DNA of 64,000 bases from an uncultured Prevotellaceae bacterium (lineage in GTDB: Bacteria; Bacteroidota; Bacteroidia; Bacteroidales; Bacteroidaceae): NCBI GenBank assembly GCA_900319385.1, contig ONOG01000022.1, positions 23,250 to 87,249 of the forward strand, written 5' to 3'. The translations under genes were made by a program, and so were the position numbers. The notes under the pieces are model-generated. The model was not told the DNA's origin, made no database searches, and saw only the letters and a program-made list of their open reading frames with translations. This document shows, piece after piece, positions 1-8,337 of this stretch (position 1 is the first letter of the stretch; each line of letters starts with the position of its first letter).

Positions 1-1284
1 TCGCAGTTGCGCGACAGTCTGGAAATCGTCATCGTCATCAGTGCCGAGGACATCGAGCGCAACAAGGTGCGTGCCGACCTTGGCATCACCTACGACGAGG
101 ATGTGCTGCGCCTGCGCGACGAATTCATGCAGCGCGACTTCATGGTGGGCAGCGTCGTCATCACGCATTACAACCGCCAGCCTGCCGCCGACCAGTTCCG
201 CCGCAGGCTGAAGCGCATGGGCATCAAGTCGTACGTCCACTACCTCATCGACGGCTATCCCCACAACGTCCAGTTGATTGCGTCGGACAAGGGTTTCGGC
301 CGCAACGACTACGTCGAAACCACACGTCCGCTCGTCATCGTCACTGCTCCTGGCCCAGGCAGCGGAAAGATGGCCACCTGCCTCTCGCAGCTCTACAACG
401 AGAACAAGCGCGGTGTGCGTGCCGGCTATGCCAAGTTCGAGACCTTCCCCGTGTGGAACCTCCCGCTCAAGCATCCCGTCAACATCGCCTACGAAGCCGC
501 GACGGCCGACCTCGACGACGTGAACATGATCGACCCCTTCCACCTCGAAGCATACGGAAAGACGGCCATCAACTACAACCGCGACATCGAGATCTTCCCC
601 GTGCTCAATGCCCTGTTCGAAAGCATTTACGGCGAAAACCCCTACAAGTCGCCCACTGACATGGGCGTGAACATGGTGGGTTTCTGCATCTCGGACGACG
701 AGGTGTGCTGTCAGGCCAGCCGCGACGAAATTATCCGTCGCTACTACGCAGCCACCAACAAACTCGCCGACGGGGCTGACAACGAAGCCGAAGTGCAGAA
801 AATCCAGCTGCTCATGGGACAGGCAAAGATTTCGACCGACGACCGCCGCACCACCGTCGCTGCCAATCAGCGTAAGGACAAGGACGGACAGCCTGCCGCA
901 GCCATCGAACTGGCCGACGGCACCCTCATCACCAGCGGCACGAGTCCGTTGCTTGGTTGCAGTGCGGCCCTCATCCTCAACACCATCAAGCATCTGGCAG
1001 GCATCGACCACCGTCTGCAACTCATTCCGCAGTCGATGATCGAACCGATACAGAAGACAAAAGTGGAATACCTGGGCGGGCACAATCCGCGTCTGCACAC
1101 CGACGAAGTGCTGGTAGCGCTGAGCGTGTTGTCGCAGTACGACGAGCGTTGCCGACGCGCCCTCGAAAGTCTGCCGCAGATGCGTGGCTGTCAGGTGCAC
1201 ACCACCATCATGCTCGGCGAGGTCGATCGCAAAATCTTCAAGCGACTGGGCTGCGGCCTGACCTGCGACCCTGTGAAGCGATGA
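1..1284 (+). CDS. DUF1846 (UPF0371) family protein, 5' end cut off by window edge
   Basis: The reading frame is open from base 1, so the start lies outside the window; about 427 residues remain of a family usually near 500. The sequence reads like DUF1846 throughout: an early segment with DLGITYDEDVLRLRDEF, a P-loop-like turn TAPGPGSGKMATCLSQLY, then DMGVNMVGFCISDD in the middle. The family is conserved in Firmicutes and Bacteroidetes and its biochemical role is not settled; the PGPGSGK turn suggests nucleotide or phosphate binding, which is inference. It converges on the next gene and ends just before a perfect inverted repeat that can serve as a terminator. Confidence 0.85.
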   Translation, partial: SQLRDSLEIVIVISAEDIERNKVRADLGITYDEDVLRLRDEFMQRDFMVGSVVITHYNRQPAADQFRRRLKRMGIKSYVHYLIDGYPHNVQLIASDKGFGRNDYVETTRPLVIVTAPGPGSGKMATCLSQLYNENKRGVRAGYAKFETFPVWNLPLKHPVNIAYEAATADLDDVNMIDPFHLEAYGKTAINYNRDIEIFPVLNALFESIYGENPYKSPTDMGVNMVGFCISDDEVCCQASRDEIIRRYYAATNKLADGADNEAEVQKIQLLMGQAKISTDDRRTTVAANQRKDKDGQPAAAIELADGTLITSGTSPLLGCSAALILNTIKHLAGIDHRLQLIPQSMIEPIQKTKVEYLGGHNPRLHTDEVLVALSVLSQYDERCRRALESLPQMRGCQVHTTIMLGEVDRKIFKRLGCGLTCDPVKR

Positions 1285-1287
1285 AAA

Positions 1288-1443
1288 AAGCCTCCCCCCA
1301 GCCCCCTCCGAAGGAGGGGGTGAACTGAGCACATTGAGCATCGCCCTGCAACGTGAAATCGCTTGAAGCGAAAGCATGTTGCAGGGCGATGTATTTTGTA
1401 CTACCCTTCTCCCCCTCCTTCGGAGGGGGCTGGGGGGAGGCTT
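1288..1443. terminator. Nested inverted repeats between convergent genes (bidirectional terminator / dispersed GC-rich repeat)
   Basis: Bases 1288-1320 and 1411-1443 are a perfect 33-bp inverted repeat (AAGCCTCCCCCCAGCCCCCT at the left end). Inside it lies a second hairpin, 1339-1352 (CATCGCCCTGCAAC) with 1378-1391 (GTTGCAGGGCGATG). The outer arms run into A- and T-rich tracts on the gene-proximal sides, so they can stop transcription from both convergent genes. Related C/G-rich palindromes recur at six other intergenic sites. Confidence 0.75.
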
Positions 1444-4400
1444 TTATTTCATTACCTTCTTCCCACCCACGATGTAGAGGCCCTTGGTGGGAGCAGCGAC
1501 GGGGCGGCCGGTGAGGTCATAAACCGTTGGACGTTGATCGTTGAACGTCGAACGCTCCACCTTGTCGATACCAGTTTCGGTCGACCCACCGAGGTAGCGG
1601 AGGGTGAAGTTGTGGACGACGGTCCAGTCCTGACTGACCGCTGCATCCTTGCGCAGACCGACGACGAGGGGCTGACCCTGCTCGGCATCATACGTGCCCT
1701 GAACAAAGTTATAGACACTGCCCGGACGATAGCGGTTCAGTGCGGTGAAGGCCGCATAGGCTGCCTGGAGGTCGTTGGGCACATTCTTATTGCTGGCATA
1801 GCCGTACCAGTCACCGGCAGCGGTGCGTGAATTGGCACCACGCGAAATGAGGTTGAGCTCGCCCGTTTCCTCACCGATGAACAGCACGGCATTGGCATCG
1901 GTGGCTGTCTCAATGTCCTCCTTCGGACCGCAGCGGTAGAAGCCCTGTGCACCCAGATAGTATTTGCCGCTGGGCATACCGTAGAGCACCTGGGAAAGGA
2001 CGAAGGGATGGTTGAACACCTCGAACGACGTTTCGTAGAAGTCGCCCTGATACTTGTCGTCGCCCGTCGTGAGTGTCCAGTGGTCGAGTCCGGCAGCAAA
2101 GTCGGAGTTGGACAATACGTGGGTGATGGTGACTGGCGCATCCTCCGTAGCCTTCACGGTTGCATCGGCCATCAGGTAGCGGTTGGTGACGGTCTCCAGG
2201 GCGATGAGCTGTGCGGGGATTTCGTCGTGCGTATAGCTGCCCTCCATGCAGTTTTCCAGGATGGTGCTGTAGGCGTCATCGTAGTCGGCGCGGGCTCCGG
2301 CCTGCTGCTGCACATAGGCATCAGCCAGCTGCACTGAGGCGTCGAGTGCCTCGACAAGGGGTTCGTAGATGGCAATCGAGGCACGTGCATCCTCCATCTT
2401 AGCCTTCATCGTCGTGAGTGCAGCCTGAATGCTCTCGGTCGAGGCATTATCGGCAATGGTTGTTTCGGCATCGGAAATGCTCTGCTGCAAGTCGTTGCGC
2501 ACGACGTTATACATGGGTTTGGTGAGCAATTCGCCTGCCAGAGCAATCTGGTCGTGATACATCAAACCACGAATGGCATCGGCACTGAGGACGTGGTTAT
2601 ACAGACAGATGTCGCCGATGGTGCCACGGAACAGGGGGTCGGCGGCAAACATGGAGCGACCGATGTAGCTGAGCAGCGGACGCACATCGGACGGACGGAA
2701 GGTAACCTCTGCGGACGAGGCATTGAGCTCGCCGTTCAGGTAGATGCGGGCTCCGTCGTCGCCCAGCGTGACAGCCACGTGGGTCCAGGCGCTGGCCGAG
2801 AGTCGTTTCGTGGCGTTCACACCCTGCTTCACCCCGTCCTTACAGATTTCGAAACGCAAGACGCTGCCGTTCGTGGGCGTGAGCATGACGTAGTTCTCGG
2901 TGTTGCGACCAAAGTCGAAGATGCGCTGCCAAGCCGTCGTCGTGGTGGGACGCACCCATGCCGAGAAGGTCATGGCGTTGCAGTTGCTCACGTTGTAGGG
3001 CAGGGCCAGATAGCCCGTGCTGCCGTTGAACACAGCGCCACTGTGGCTGCCCTGCGTGGCGAAGGTCACGTCGGTGCTGACGGCGTCGAGGCGGTTCTCG
3101 CTGTTGTCGTCGAGCGAAGTGCCCAGCAGCCATTGTCCGAGGAGCACGGGGTCGGTCGTCGTCGCGGCACTCACCTCGGCAGTCGCTTCGCTAAGGTTCC
3201 ACGCGTTGTCGATGGCACGGATGCGGTAGCGCTGTGTGGTGCCCTTCGGACAGCTGTTGTCGATAAACTGGTTGTCGGTCACCTGGCGGGCAATGCATTC
3301 CCACAGCCCTGCCACCGTATTGTAGCGATAAATCATGTAGCCCAGCAGGTCGCGCTCGTCGTTGGCAGTCCATTCGAGCCGGATGCTGCCGCTGAGGCCC
3401 GTGGCTGTGAGGCCGACAGGCACGGCAGGTGCGTCGGTCTCGACCTTGGCGCTGGCCGGAACGAGGCGCCACAGCTGACGGTCGGTGCCGGTGCGGGCCC
3501 ACTGCACCACGGCGGTGGTGTTGGCGTCGCTGTTGGCGGCACTGCCTTCGAGCGACAGACCGCTGTCGTGGTTGGTGATGACGTAGTAGCCATCGCCCAT
3601 GTAGCGCAGGTGCCAACGTTCACACTCGTTGCCGCCACCGGCATACACACAGATGCCGGCACCGTTGTTGGCAGCCCACTTCACGGCGTCGAGATAGAAG
3701 GGCTTCGAACTGGACTTCGCGTTGTGGATGGTGACGTAGGCAAAGTCGGGGGCATCGCGCGGTGCGAGCGGGGTGATGACCCATGTCTGATTGGCCGACG
3801 AAGATTCCTTCTGCTGACTCACGCCCGCACTGTTGCTCAGTGCCGAGGCTGTGAGCAACTTGCCCGTAGCCTTGTTCACAATCTTGAACGTACCACCGTG
3901 GATGGGACCCGCCGGAATATCCTCGCCGTAGGTCAGTTCGACCACGGTTTCAGCATTGGTCTGGCCCGTCTGATAGCCCGTGCCGCCAGGGGTGCCGGCG
4001 GTGAAGTCGTAAGTAGGCCCTTCACCGTCGTAATAGACCAGGCGGTCCTGCGAGACGAAGGTGTAGCTGGCATCAGCAGCCTGACGTTCGCTGCTGCCCA
4101 TGAACACCTCGGCCAACTGTTGCGACTTGCGGCGGAAGACGGCAGCCGACGTAAAGGCCGTCCGATTCTCCATCCATCCCACACGCACACCGTCGTTCGA
4201 GGCGCGGCCCAGTTCGGCACGGGTGTAGCCACCGTAGTCGCTCCACCAGATACCTTCGGACATTCCATACTCCATGCCGACCAGTGCGTCGTTGATGTTG
4301 TGCATCTCGTCGCCCGTCGATTTCTTGCCCGAAGCACGTACGGCAGCGTAGAAGTCGGCAAAGTTGGTCGAGCTGCCGGACAGCTGGTGGGTGTTGCCCA

Positions 4401-5088
4401 CCTGCCAGGCACTGCCCTGCTCTCTCCACCACGCCAGTCCGTAGTCGGGACTCAGCGTCGAGGGGCCGCACACATCGATGCTCGCCAGCACTGCGTTCTG
4501 ACGCATCTGGCGGGCCACCGCAGCCTGCTCAGCCGCATCGGGCGCGTGGTTTGCACTGTAGTCGGGTTCGTTGAAGGGCGAGATGCACGTCACGACGTAG
4601 CCTTTCGATTGCAGATACTTCACTGCCAAGGCGATGTCGTTGATATAGGCAGCCCGCCACGACGTGCTCCAGTTCCGTCCCGTCGTGTTGCCCGCCAAGA
4701 GGTAGAGAGACTTCACGCCCGACTTCTTCAGCCATCCCAGCTGCTTGTCGAAGCGGGCGGACTGGTCGGAACTGAGCGAGGAATAGACCTGGTCAACACG
4801 CGGGTCGAGCGTTACACGTCCGAGCGAGACGCACTCCTGCATGTGGTTCGTGGCACGCAGGGGCCACCAGTCCCAGTCCCAGGCGGTGTCGATGCCCCAG
4901 CTCACACGCTGTTCCACACCGGTGTCGCCCAAGTCATAGCCGACGGGAGCTGCCCACGACGGGGCTTTCATACTGCTGCTGGCCGTGGTCTGTGCCACAG
5001 CCGTCGATGCCGCGAACGGCAATCCCATGCCCAGCAGCGCCACGGTCAGCGTCCTGCGCACAGGAAAGAGAGCCAAACTGAATTTCAT
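1444..5088 (-). CDS. Secreted GH30-like multidomain glycoside hydrolase with ricin-B-like, FN3 and LamG domains and a C-terminal sorting tail
   Basis: 1,214 residues. Residues 1-33 are a signal peptide ending AVAQ. About 50-390 resemble a clan GH-A/GH30 barrel: PFNEP around E174 fits the acid/base, and GDEMHN with E261 is a candidate nucleophile. Then follow a ricin-B-like carbohydrate-binding region (about 395-545, with QTWVI and RQLWRL repeats), an FN3 domain (about 552-645), a LamG/concanavalin domain (about 650-835), an alpha-helical stretch (about 860-950), a jelly-roll-like module and the tail VYDLTGRPVAAPTKGLYIVG, which resembles T9SS type A sorting signals. The domain set suggests surface attack on a complex glycan. 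The GH30 assignment rests on motifs only; the exact family and substrate are unknown. A -7 box lies upstream at 5129-5136. Confidence 0.75.
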   Translation of the reverse strand: MKFSLALFPVRRTLTVALLGMGLPFAASTAVAQTTASSSMKAPSWAAPVGYDLGDTGVEQRVSWGIDTAWDWDWWPLRATNHMQECVSLGRVTLDPRVDQVYSSLSSDQSARFDKQLGWLKKSGVKSLYLLAGNTTGRNWSTSWRAAYINDIALAVKYLQSKGYVVTCISPFNEPDYSANHAPDAAEQAAVARQMRQNAVLASIDVCGPSTLSPDYGLAWWREQGSAWQVGNTHQLSGSSTNFADFYAAVRASGKKSTGDEMHNINDALVGMEYGMSEGIWWSDYGGYTRAELGRASNDGVRVGWMENRTAFTSAAVFRRKSQQLAEVFMGSSERQAADASYTFVSQDRLVYYDGEGPTYDFTAGTPGGTGYQTGQTNAETVVELTYGEDIPAGPIHGGTFKIVNKATGKLLTASALSNSAGVSQQKESSSANQTWVITPLAPRDAPDFAYVTIHNAKSSSKPFYLDAVKWAANNGAGICVYAGGGNECERWHLRYMGDGYYVITNHDSGLSLEGSAANSDANTTAVVQWARTGTDRQLWRLVPASAKVETDAPAVPVGLTATGLSGSIRLEWTANDERDLLGYMIYRYNTVAGLWECIARQVTDNQFIDNSCPKGTTQRYRIRAIDNAWNLSEATAEVSAATTTDPVLLGQWLLGTSLDDNSENRLDAVSTDVTFATQGSHSGAVFNGSTGYLALPYNVSNCNAMTFSAWVRPTTTTAWQRIFDFGRNTENYVMLTPTNGSVLRFEICKDGVKQGVNATKRLSASAWTHVAVTLGDDGARIYLNGELNASSAEVTFRPSDVRPLLSYIGRSMFAADPLFRGTIGDICLYNHVLSADAIRGLMYHDQIALAGELLTKPMYNVVRNDLQQSISDAETTIADNASTESIQAALTTMKAKMEDARASIAIYEPLVEALDASVQLADAYVQQQAGARADYDDAYSTILENCMEGSYTHDEIPAQLIALETVTNRYLMADATVKATEDAPVTITHVLSNSDFAAGLDHWTLTTGDDKYQGDFYETSFEVFNHPFVLSQVLYGMPSGKYYLGAQGFYRCGPKEDIETATDANAVLFIGEETGELNLISRGANSRTAAGDWYGYASNKNVPNDLQAAYAAFTALNRYRPGSVYNFVQGTYDAEQGQPLVVGLRKDAAVSQDWTVVHNFTLRYLGGSTETGIDKVERSTFNDQRPTVYDLTGRPVAAPTKGLYIVGGKKVMK

Positions 5089-5128
5089 ATTTGTGTTAGT
5101 TAGAGATAATCATCCGAAGAATGCACTG

Positions 5129-5136
5129 CAAAGTTA
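5129..5136 (-). promoter_or_regulatory. Probable -7 box of the GH30-like gene
   Basis: The minus strand reads TAACTTTG, a Bacteroidetes -7 element, 41 bases ahead of the start codon. No good TTTG -33 element sits at 19-21 bases, so only half the promoter is supported. Confidence 0.4.
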
Positions 5137-5204
5137 GGCATATTTTTCCGAAAATAGTGCGCCTGCCCCCCGTTTTTCTTCAACTCAAGGGCGGAAAGAA
5201 TCGG

Positions 5205-5335
5205 AAAGAGTGCGGAAAAGACTCAAAATAACAGTGATATTTCTACAAATACCAGTGATATTCTCAGAAATTCCATTGATATTGCTACAAATATCATTGA
5301 TATTTTGAACGTTATCGGCGCAAGGGCTGTCTTTC
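5205..5335. repeat. Copy A of a dispersed element built on 21-bp repeats
   Basis: From about 5227 to 5310 a 21-bp unit recurs (AACAGTGATATTTCTACAAAT, then two variants and a partial fourth). The flanks are conserved with the second copy at 53.8 kb: on the minus strand AAAGACAGCC, then TGCG, then TCAAAATATCA. An ORF passes through it (5185-5400, minus) giving 7-residue repeats such as NINGISE and NITGICR, but both strands look alike, so I treat this as a repeat element and not as a gene. Confidence 0.6.
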
Positions 5336-5380
5336 ATGTGCGGATGCAGCGGGTCGGGTGTGCGGCGAAAATGGGGTAAC

Positions 5381-5398
5381 AGATACAGATACAGATAC
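5381..5398. repeat. AGATAC hexanucleotide, three copies
   Basis: Three perfect head-to-tail AGATAC units sit between the 21-bp repeat element and the terminator of the next gene. Confidence 0.8.
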
Positions 5399-5402
5399 AA
5401 AA

Positions 5403-5435
5403 AATCCCCTGCCGGATTGGCGCCGGCAGGGGATT
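5403..5435 (-). terminator. Rho-independent terminator of the DUF4859-like gene
   Basis: A perfect 13-bp stem (AATCCCCTGCCGG with CCGGCAGGGGATT) is followed on the minus strand by a T run (ATTTTTTG). It lies 54 bases past the stop codon of the minus-strand gene. Confidence 0.85.
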
Positions 5436-5488
5436 GCTGTGGTTGGTGTCCGCACTCTTCTCAGGAATGAGGCGGAGAGGGACGGGGA

Positions 5489-8008
5489 TTACTTCACGAA
5501 GATCTTTTTGCCGTTCTGGATGTAGAGACCGCGAACAGGAGCATTGACGCGCTGACCTGCGAGGGTATAGACGGCGCCAGTCTTCTGCTGCTGAGCCTCG
5601 ACGGCTGTGATAGCGTCTTCAAGTCCGTAGAACATACGAACATTGAGGAAGTAACGCTTGCTGCCCTTAATCAGTGCGATAGTGGTCGTGCGCTCCTGGC
5701 CGTCCAGATTTTCGGGATCGAAGTCGTTGACGTTGGCATTGATGGCCATCGTAGTGGCATCGGCACCCTGCTCGAGGGTCACTTCGAAGCTATAGACGGT
5801 GCCATCAGTATGAACACCCTTTCCGTCGGCCGAGAAGAAATAGTCGAACGAGGTGAAGTCGGTGTCGAACGAAGCATACATATCGTCGTCGATGGGCAGC
5901 TGCACTTCTACGTCACCACCCCAGAAGGAGTCGGGCGCGATGCCGAGGGCTTCGAACATGTCGGCTGCCTCAACTTCGTTCATGCCCCAACCATCGTCCA
6001 CGTTAGGATCGACATAGACGGTCACGTCCTTCGAGCCGACGTCGGTGTAGTTGACGATTTCGCTGACGATGGTCACCTGTACGTTGAAGGTGACGTAGGC
6101 ACCTGTCACCTCGTTGACGAGGTAGATGCTGTGGTTGTACTTGTTTCCCACTGCCCAGTCGGTCATCTGCGGGTTCTTGTGAACCACGAGGTAGTCGCGC
6201 TCGAAGCGCAGGCCGATGTGAGCCTCGTTCCAACCGACGACATTGCCATCGACGGTGTACCAGAAACCAGGATACGGCGTGCAGGTGTAGCCAGTGGACC
6301 AGATGTCGCCAGGCTGCTTGGCATAGACGACGAAGTCGTTTGTGCCGAGGGCCTCTTCAATCTCAGCCATGGGGAGTCCTTCGATAAATTTCTCCGTGGC
6401 ATCCCAAGCGCCGTCGATCAGGCTGCGGACAGCGTAGTTGTAGCTTGCCACTTCGTGATATTCCGTTGTCTCCACCTTGGTGAGGTCTTGAACATGCAGC
6501 ATCACATTGACTTGGTAATACTTCTCCTTGTTGCAGAGCCAAACGGTAGCCAGCATTTCGTCGCCAGCAGCAAAGACATTGGGATACTGACCAACGCTCA
6601 GGGCCATGACGTCGGCGGCGTAGTCGATGTAGAAGGCCTGCTTGCCCTCTTCGGTCACTGTCTTGTAGCCGGCAGCATCCACCCAGAAGCCATTGTTCTC
6701 GGTGTTGGTAGCGTCGTCAAGTGTGTTGTCGGGCTGGTAGAGCTTGTAGCGGATGGCTGCTTCGTTGCAGCCCAGCAGCTCAAGAACTTCAGCGTAGTTG
6801 GGAATAAACTTCTTCAGACCGGCGGTCGAAGTGCGCGGTTCCTGAACCCAAGTCATCGTGGTTTCGCCCACCTTCACCATTTCGTCGATGGGAATTTCGG
6901 CTTCCTTCTCGACATTGAAGTGGAACTCGACGTGCAGTGCTTTGCTGCCCAGCACGAAGTACATGTCGCTTTGGAAATGTTCACCGCCCTTAAATTTGTT
7001 GTTGGGGTTCTGACCACTGGCTCCGCTGAAGGCATAAGTCTCGGTGTTGAACTGGATGTTCTCGGTGAAGAAGTCCTCGGAGCCTGTCCAGCTGTTGGGC
7101 ACGCAGTACTCAGTCTTCAACCCTGTCTCGCCGTCAACTACGGCAGCCATCCAGAAGCCATGTGCATTCGCTGCATGGTTGTTCGAAAGCGTGGTACTTA
7201 GTTCATCTGAGGCGTTGTCCCATTCGCGTGCCCAATAAACTTGTGCCATGTTGGCATTGATGAGGCTGAGGTCGAACTCGGGATATTCCTCAAGGAAAGC
7301 GTTAATCAGTTCTGTACCATCGACTTCCCATGTTGGGTTCGTACCCCAATCGAGCATAACGGGCTGGGTGACTTCGACCTTCACATCCTTGACGATGCTC
7401 AGGTCGTTGAGGTTGGTAACGGGGTCAACGGGCAGACCTTCGGGTAATTTGACAACAAGTGTCGTGATGAAGGTGACAGATGCTCCTCCATGCTCGATAC
7501 GTGTCGTAGCCACATACGTACCTTCGGGCAGACCGCCACCGGCGAGGTAGGCATTCTGTCCGATACCGATGTAGAGTTCGTTGTTATCAACATTCCAATC
7601 GACTTCTGTCCAGTAGTAGGCTGGAGATGTCCAACCAACTTCCTCACCGTTGACATCGAGCCAGAAGCAGCCACGTGTGACATAAACCCAGTCTTCAATG
7701 GTATTGTCCCAGTGCCAATAGTTGGCGGCATCACCTGTATTGGTGGTTGTCTCGTTGCCAGCCTTCGAGATGTTCGTAATCGTGAAATCATTGTTCTCTC
7801 CCTTCACATAGCCTAACAGAGCCTGATCGAGTTCTGCTGCATCGGCAAAGCCTAAAGCCTGTGCCACGACGGTCATGTCGTAGGGAATGAGGTCGGCATA
7901 CCAGTCGGACCGCGGCAAAACCTCGGCCGAGTTGGACAGTGTCAACTGTGCTTTCGCTGTGAAAACACTGGCGACGAGCAGGGTCGCCAAAAGTAAAGTC
8001 TTTCTCAT
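5489..8008 (-). CDS. Secreted repeat protein, DUF4859-like, with C-terminal sorting tail
   Basis: 839 residues with a signal peptide (MRKTLLLATLLVASVFTAKAQ). The body seems to hold about five degenerate modules of 130-170 residues. Their recurring cues are an AL.LG helix (VAQALGF, VLELLGC, EEALGTND, FEALGIAPD), a FWxxxxG turn (NGFWVDAAG, PGFWYTVDG) and a closing strand such as TFNVQVTIV or FLNVRMFY. This spacing resembles Bacteroidetes DUF4859 proteins, a family of unknown function; I am not certain of that name. The end, VYTLAGQRVNAPVRGLYIQN plus a basic tail, looks like a T9SS-type signal, so the protein is probably surface-exposed or secreted. A strong promoter and a terminator make it a single-gene unit. 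Confidence 0.7.
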   Translation of the reverse strand: MRKTLLLATLLVASVFTAKAQLTLSNSAEVLPRSDWYADLIPYDMTVVAQALGFADAAELDQALLGYVKGENNDFTITNISKAGNETTTNTGDAANYWHWDNTIEDWVYVTRGCFWLDVNGEEVGWTSPAYYWTEVDWNVDNNELYIGIGQNAYLAGGGLPEGTYVATTRIEHGGASVTFITTLVVKLPEGLPVDPVTNLNDLSIVKDVKVEVTQPVMLDWGTNPTWEVDGTELINAFLEEYPEFDLSLINANMAQVYWAREWDNASDELSTTLSNNHAANAHGFWMAAVVDGETGLKTEYCVPNSWTGSEDFFTENIQFNTETYAFSGASGQNPNNKFKGGEHFQSDMYFVLGSKALHVEFHFNVEKEAEIPIDEMVKVGETTMTWVQEPRTSTAGLKKFIPNYAEVLELLGCNEAAIRYKLYQPDNTLDDATNTENNGFWVDAAGYKTVTEEGKQAFYIDYAADVMALSVGQYPNVFAAGDEMLATVWLCNKEKYYQVNVMLHVQDLTKVETTEYHEVASYNYAVRSLIDGAWDATEKFIEGLPMAEIEEALGTNDFVVYAKQPGDIWSTGYTCTPYPGFWYTVDGNVVGWNEAHIGLRFERDYLVVHKNPQMTDWAVGNKYNHSIYLVNEVTGAYVTFNVQVTIVSEIVNYTDVGSKDVTVYVDPNVDDGWGMNEVEAADMFEALGIAPDSFWGGDVEVQLPIDDDMYASFDTDFTSFDYFFSADGKGVHTDGTVYSFEVTLEQGADATTMAINANVNDFDPENLDGQERTTTIALIKGSKRYFLNVRMFYGLEDAITAVEAQQQKTGAVYTLAGQRVNAPVRGLYIQNGKKIFVK

Positions 8009-8060
8009 AAGGAATTAGTTTTAAGGGTTAATAAAAAGAGTTAATAGTTGTATTTGCTCG

Positions 8061-8091
8061 CAAATATACTCTTTCCCAATGAGTTCGCAAA
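8061..8091 (-). promoter_or_regulatory. Bacteroidetes promoter of the DUF4859-like gene
   Basis: On the minus strand TTTG (8088-8091), 19 bases, then TATATTTG (8061-8068): a full match to the TTTG/TAnnTTTG consensus, 52 bases upstream of the start codon. The rest of 8092-8281 is AT-rich and holds nothing else I can name. Confidence 0.8.
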
Positions 8092-8281
8092 ACGAAAATG
8101 AAAGTTTTTTTGCACATCATTCGTTTTTTTCCTTAAATGAAAAACTTTTGTAATAGCCAAAAAGCAACTATTATTTTTCTTAAATCACGAATAATACTTA
8201 ACCTTGCGACCTAAATCCGTGAAACTTATGTCGCTGCAAAGGCAATACTCTGAGGCACTGGGTCTGCAATGCCGAAAGAAT

Positions 8282-8316
8282 AATCCCCATGCAACGGCGT
8301 GTGTTGCATGGGGATT
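8282..8316 (-). terminator. Terminator after nqrF
   Basis: A perfect 14-bp stem (AATCCCCATGCAAC / GTTGCATGGGGATT) with a 7-base loop lies 22 bases past the nqrF stop codon. It ends the nqr operon. Confidence 0.75.
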
Positions 8317-8337
8317 TTACATAAGTCGGACGGGGAT

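Noticed and set aside
2554..5103. 849-codon ORF on the plus strand
   Set aside because: It is the antisense of the GH30-like gene, kept open by the GC-rich codon pattern; no protein family fits, and the minus frame has signal peptide, domains and sorting tail.
5810..7201. 463-codon plus-strand ORF
   Set aside because: Antisense of the DUF4859-like gene, V- and H-rich with no recognisable motif.
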